From positions 496,001 through 560,000 of the forward strand of contig JAFDZC010000018.1 of NCBI GenBank assembly GCA_018267095.1: a DNA stretch of 64,000 bases, in the 5' to 3' direction. Below the pieces are notes generated by a model that made no database searches, was not told where the DNA came from, and saw nothing but the letters and a program-made list of their open reading frames with translations. Source of the stretch: Bacteroidota bacterium (GTDB lineage Bacteria; Bacteroidota; Bacteroidia; Flavobacteriales; Flavobacteriaceae). The position numbers and the translations under genes are program-made. Each line of letters opens with the position of its first letter. Within the stretch, counting starts at the first letter, position 1. Positions 61,601 to 64,000 of the stretch are shown in pieces.

Positions 61601-61630
61601 AAGCACGAATAAACCACATTCGTGCTTGTA
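61601..61630. terminator. Bidirectional terminator
   Basis: A perfect 10-bp stem AAGCACGAAT / ATTCGTGCTT (61601-61610, 61618-61627) flanked by A's on the left. It suits both the methyltransferase gene and the convergent DUF4136 gene. Confidence 0.8.
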
Positions 61631-61653
61631 TACTTTCAGATGTATTTTCTTAA

Positions 61654-62184
61654 TTATTTCTTGGCTGGCGGATATTGCGATAAAATCTGCGTCACAAAAT
61701 TGTTGATGACTTCGTCCTTCTTATCGACATTTTTAGTTAGATAACCCACTCCGGTTCCTTGCCAAATGAGTTCTTTTTTCTCAGCGTCAATCAAATCAAT
61801 CGTCAGGATTCCGTCGGTTGAGTTGTTCACCGAATAATACCCGCCCAAATAAGGACTCCAGCCCGGGCCCCAACCATAACCCCAACCGCTGTAAAATTGG
61901 TTGACGTTGACATTTTTCTCGGCTTTTGCGTTGATGTTCACCAACAAATCCGGATGATCGCTTTTGGTAAAGCCTTTGGCCAACATCACGGCATCAATTG
62001 AACGCAAAATGCGCTTTTTGTCTAAATCTGAAATTTCAACTTTATCAATGCCGGTTTTATAGTAAGCAAAGGTTTTATACTTTGAAAAGTCTACACTTTT
62101 GTCATAGTCGGTATTGACTTGAACCGATGCGCAAGACGCGATTGCTAAAAGCCAAAACAACGATATTACTTTGATCGTTTTCAT
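61654..62184 (-). CDS. DUF4136 lipoprotein
   Basis: 176 aa: lipoprotein signal (ISLFWLLAIASC), then the DUF4136 core (VQVNTDYDKSVDFSKYKTFAYYK, DLLVNINAKAEKNVNVNQFY, GWGPGWSPYLGG, EGILTIDLID-type strand with ELIWQGTG). Anchored to the outer membrane; function unknown. Confidence 0.92.
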   Translation of the reverse strand: MKTIKVISLFWLLAIASCASVQVNTDYDKSVDFSKYKTFAYYKTGIDKVEISDLDKKRILRSIDAVMLAKGFTKSDHPDLLVNINAKAEKNVNVNQFYSGWGYGWGPGWSPYLGGYYSVNNSTDGILTIDLIDAEKKELIWQGTGVGYLTKNVDKKDEVINNFVTQILSQYPPAKK

Positions 62185-62328
62185 AGTGTGGAAAATTTTA
62201 TACCCTATTTACTTGATTATGATGCTAAAAAGCAACGTAAAATTCGGCAATTTTAGTTTTGCTTCTGACGACTTTAACAATACGATAGCATCAAAAAAAA
62301 TAGAAATCCCCTTTACTGAAAACTATAT

Positions 62329-64000
62329 TTAATCTTCTAGCAAGTTGTCGGCTACTTCATTGGGTAAAGTTACTTTGAGCAGCGGCTGGCTTTCCATGGC
62401 GCGTTTGATGGCAAATACGGCACCTTGGTTGCGCGCCCAACTGCGTCTGGAAATTCCGTTGTTGACATCCCAGAATAACATCGATTCTAATTTTCGGGCA
62501 GATGCAACCGAACCATCGAGTAACATACCAAATCCTCCGTTGATTACTTCGCCCCAACCAACGCCGCCACCGTTGTGAATACTAACCCAAGTAGCGCCTC
62601 TAAAACTATCGCCAATCACGTTGTGGATGGCCATATCGGCGGTAAAACGAGAGCCGTCGTAGATGTTTGAAGTCTCGCGATACGGCGAATCGGTTCCTGA
62701 AACATCGTGGTGATCACGACCCAAAATCACATAACCAATTTCACCCTTTGCAATGGCTTGGTTGAAAGCTTGAGCAATTTTGATGCGACCCTCGGCATCG
62801 GCATAAAGGATGCGCGCTTGCGAACCCACAACCAATTTATTTTCTTGAGCGCCTTTGATCCATTGAATGTTATCGGCCATTTGCTGGCGAATTTCCTCGG
62901 GAGCGCTTTGCATCATTTCTTCTAAAACCGAACATGCAATGGCATCGGTTTTCTTTAAATCTTCTGGGTCGCCAGAGGCACAAACCCATCTGAACGGACC
63001 GAATCCGTAATCAAAACACATCGGACCCATAATGTCTTGCACATAGCTCGGGAATTTAAATTCGCGGCCCAAAGTCGGATGTTCGTTCATAACATCGGCA
63101 CCGGCACGAGAAGCTTCCAATAAAAAAGCATTTCCGTAGTCAAAGAAATATGTTCCTTTGGCGGTGTGTTTGTTGATGGCTGCGGCATGTCGGCGCAAGG
63201 TTTTTTGCACTTCTTCACGAAATTTTTCGGGCTCGTTGGCCATGAGTTCATTTGATTGCTCAAAGCTGTAGCCTATTGGGTAATAACCGCCCGCCCAAGG
63301 ATTGTGCAGCGAAGTTTGATCAGAACCTAAATCAATGTACAGATCTTCTTGGTCAAATCGTTCCCAAACGTCAACGATATTGCCCAAATAGGCAATAGAA
63401 ACAACTTCTTTGTTTTGTTGTGCTGTTCTAACACGAGCGACCAACTGGTCAATATGTTCAACAATTTCATGAATCCAACCTTGTTCGTGGCGAATGCGGG
63501 TAATTTTCGGATTGACCTCGGCACAAACCGTCACACAACCGGCGATGGTTCCGGCTTTGGGCTGCGCACCGCTCATTCCACCTAATCCGGAAGTCACAAA
63601 CAAACTGCCGGATGGATTTTTCTTGATTTTTCTAAAACCGTTCAAAACGGTAATCGTGGTTCCGTGCACAATGCCTTGTGGGCCGATGTACATATAGCTT
63701 CCGGCGGTCATTTGTCCGTATTGGGTAACGCCTAAAGCATTGAATTTTTCCCAGTCATCTGGTTTGGAATAATTGGGAATCATCATACCGTTGGTCACTA
63801 CGACGCGTGGTGCTTCGGTATGCGATGGAAACAAGCCCATCGGGTGACCTGAATACATGACCAAAGTTTGCTCATCGGTCATTTCAGAAAGATATTTCAT
63901 GGTGAGCAGATATTGCGCCCAGTTTTGAAATACGGCTCCGTTGCCACCATAGGTAATAAGCTCATGCGGATGTTGCGCTACGGCATAATCTAAATTGTTT
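62329..64000 (-). CDS. hutU: Urocanate hydratase (5' end outside the window)
   Basis: 557 residues are visible; the frame stays open to base 64000, and an internal ATG at 63900 is not the start because the preceding residues (ELITYGGNGAVFQNWAQY) are conserved urocanase sequence. It turns urocanate into imidazolone propionate in histidine breakdown using bound NAD. Visible blocks: VMYSGHPMGLFPSH, LFVTSGLGGMSGAQPKAGTIAGCVTVCAEV, DQTSLHNPWAGGYYP, IHNGGGVGWGEVINGGFGM. About 100 residues are missing at the N-terminus. Confidence 0.97.
   Translation of the reverse strand, partial: NNLDYAVAQHPHELITYGGNGAVFQNWAQYLLTMKYLSEMTDEQTLVMYSGHPMGLFPSHTEAPRVVVTNGMMIPNYSKPDDWEKFNALGVTQYGQMTAGSYMYIGPQGIVHGTTITVLNGFRKIKKNPSGSLFVTSGLGGMSGAQPKAGTIAGCVTVCAEVNPKITRIRHEQGWIHEIVEHIDQLVARVRTAQQNKEVVSIAYLGNIVDVWERFDQEDLYIDLGSDQTSLHNPWAGGYYPIGYSFEQSNELMANEPEKFREEVQKTLRRHAAAINKHTAKGTYFFDYGNAFLLEASRAGADVMNEHPTLGREFKFPSYVQDIMGPMCFDYGFGPFRWVCASGDPEDLKKTDAIACSVLEEMMQSAPEEIRQQMADNIQWIKGAQENKLVVGSQARILYADAEGRIKIAQAFNQAIAKGEIGYVILGRDHHDVSGTDSPYRETSNIYDGSRFTADMAIHNVIGDSFRGATWVSIHNGGGVGWGEVINGGFGMLLDGSVASARKLESMLFWDVNNGISRRSWARNQGAVFAIKRAMESQPLLKVTLPNEVADNLLED

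Overview
The window looks like a chromosome segment of a flavobacterium (Bacteroidota, probably Flavobacterium or a close relative). Four things point there: secreted proteins ending in type IX secretion (T9SS) sorting tails, promoters of the TAnnTTTG type instead of sigma-70 boxes, lipoproteins of the ...SC(S/K)D type, and characteristic families such as GSCFA and GldJ-like SUMF proteins. The left 14 kb is visibly more AT-rich and accessory; from about 15.7 kb rightwards the content is mostly core.

Region 1 (1-3.9 kb) is a three-gene cluster: an SF1 helicase fused to a Vsr-like nuclease and a GreA/GreB-like tail (5' end outside the window), a TerB-like/BRCT protein, and a small membrane-anchored coiled-coil protein. 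It resembles a DNA-targeting defence module. Region 2 (4.4-13.2 kb, minus strand) is a polymorphic-toxin operon: a T9SS-sorted propeller protein, a YD-repeat partner, an RHS protein with a variable C-terminus, and a PH-like membrane protein overlapping it by 4 nt, which is probably the immunity protein. The accessory block ends near 14.0 kb at a displaced 3' half of an initiator tRNA gene, which looks like an integration scar.

Region 3 (14.2-26.7 kb) carries two exported proteins, era, a cupin, der, an esterase, a minus-strand M23 peptidase / MerR / LemA / TPM / TPM operon, and alaS. Region 4 (26.7-34.4 kb) is a run of lipoproteins and exported proteins (GSCFA, PQQ propeller, PD40 propeller). 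Region 5 (34.5-43.7 kb) has two tandem TPR histidine kinases plus a LuxR-type response regulator, a rhodanese, and a secreted SUMF protein followed by a large Ig-repeat T9SS adhesin.

Region 6 (43.8-56.2 kb) is a nearly complete aerobic phenylacetate (paa) pathway: a TetR regulator, paaEABCD (epoxidase), paaG, paaH, paaI, paaJ, paaZ, a second crotonase (paaF-like) and paaY. A clear palindromic operator lies at the start of paaE. No phenylacetate-CoA ligase (paaK) is present in the window. PaaZ carries an extra C-terminal DinB/DUF1569-like domain. Region 7 (56.2-60.7 kb) continues on the same strand with branched-chain 2-oxo acid dehydrogenase E2, ilvE and a fused E1 alpha-beta protein, so aromatic and branched-chain amino-acid breakdown sit side by side. 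A methyltransferase, a DUF4136 lipoprotein and the 3' part of hutU (histidine degradation) close the window. Copies of a roughly 65-95 bp structured intergenic repeat lie at 23.9, 44.4, 50.7, 52.0 and 54.7 kb, four of them in and beside the paa operon.
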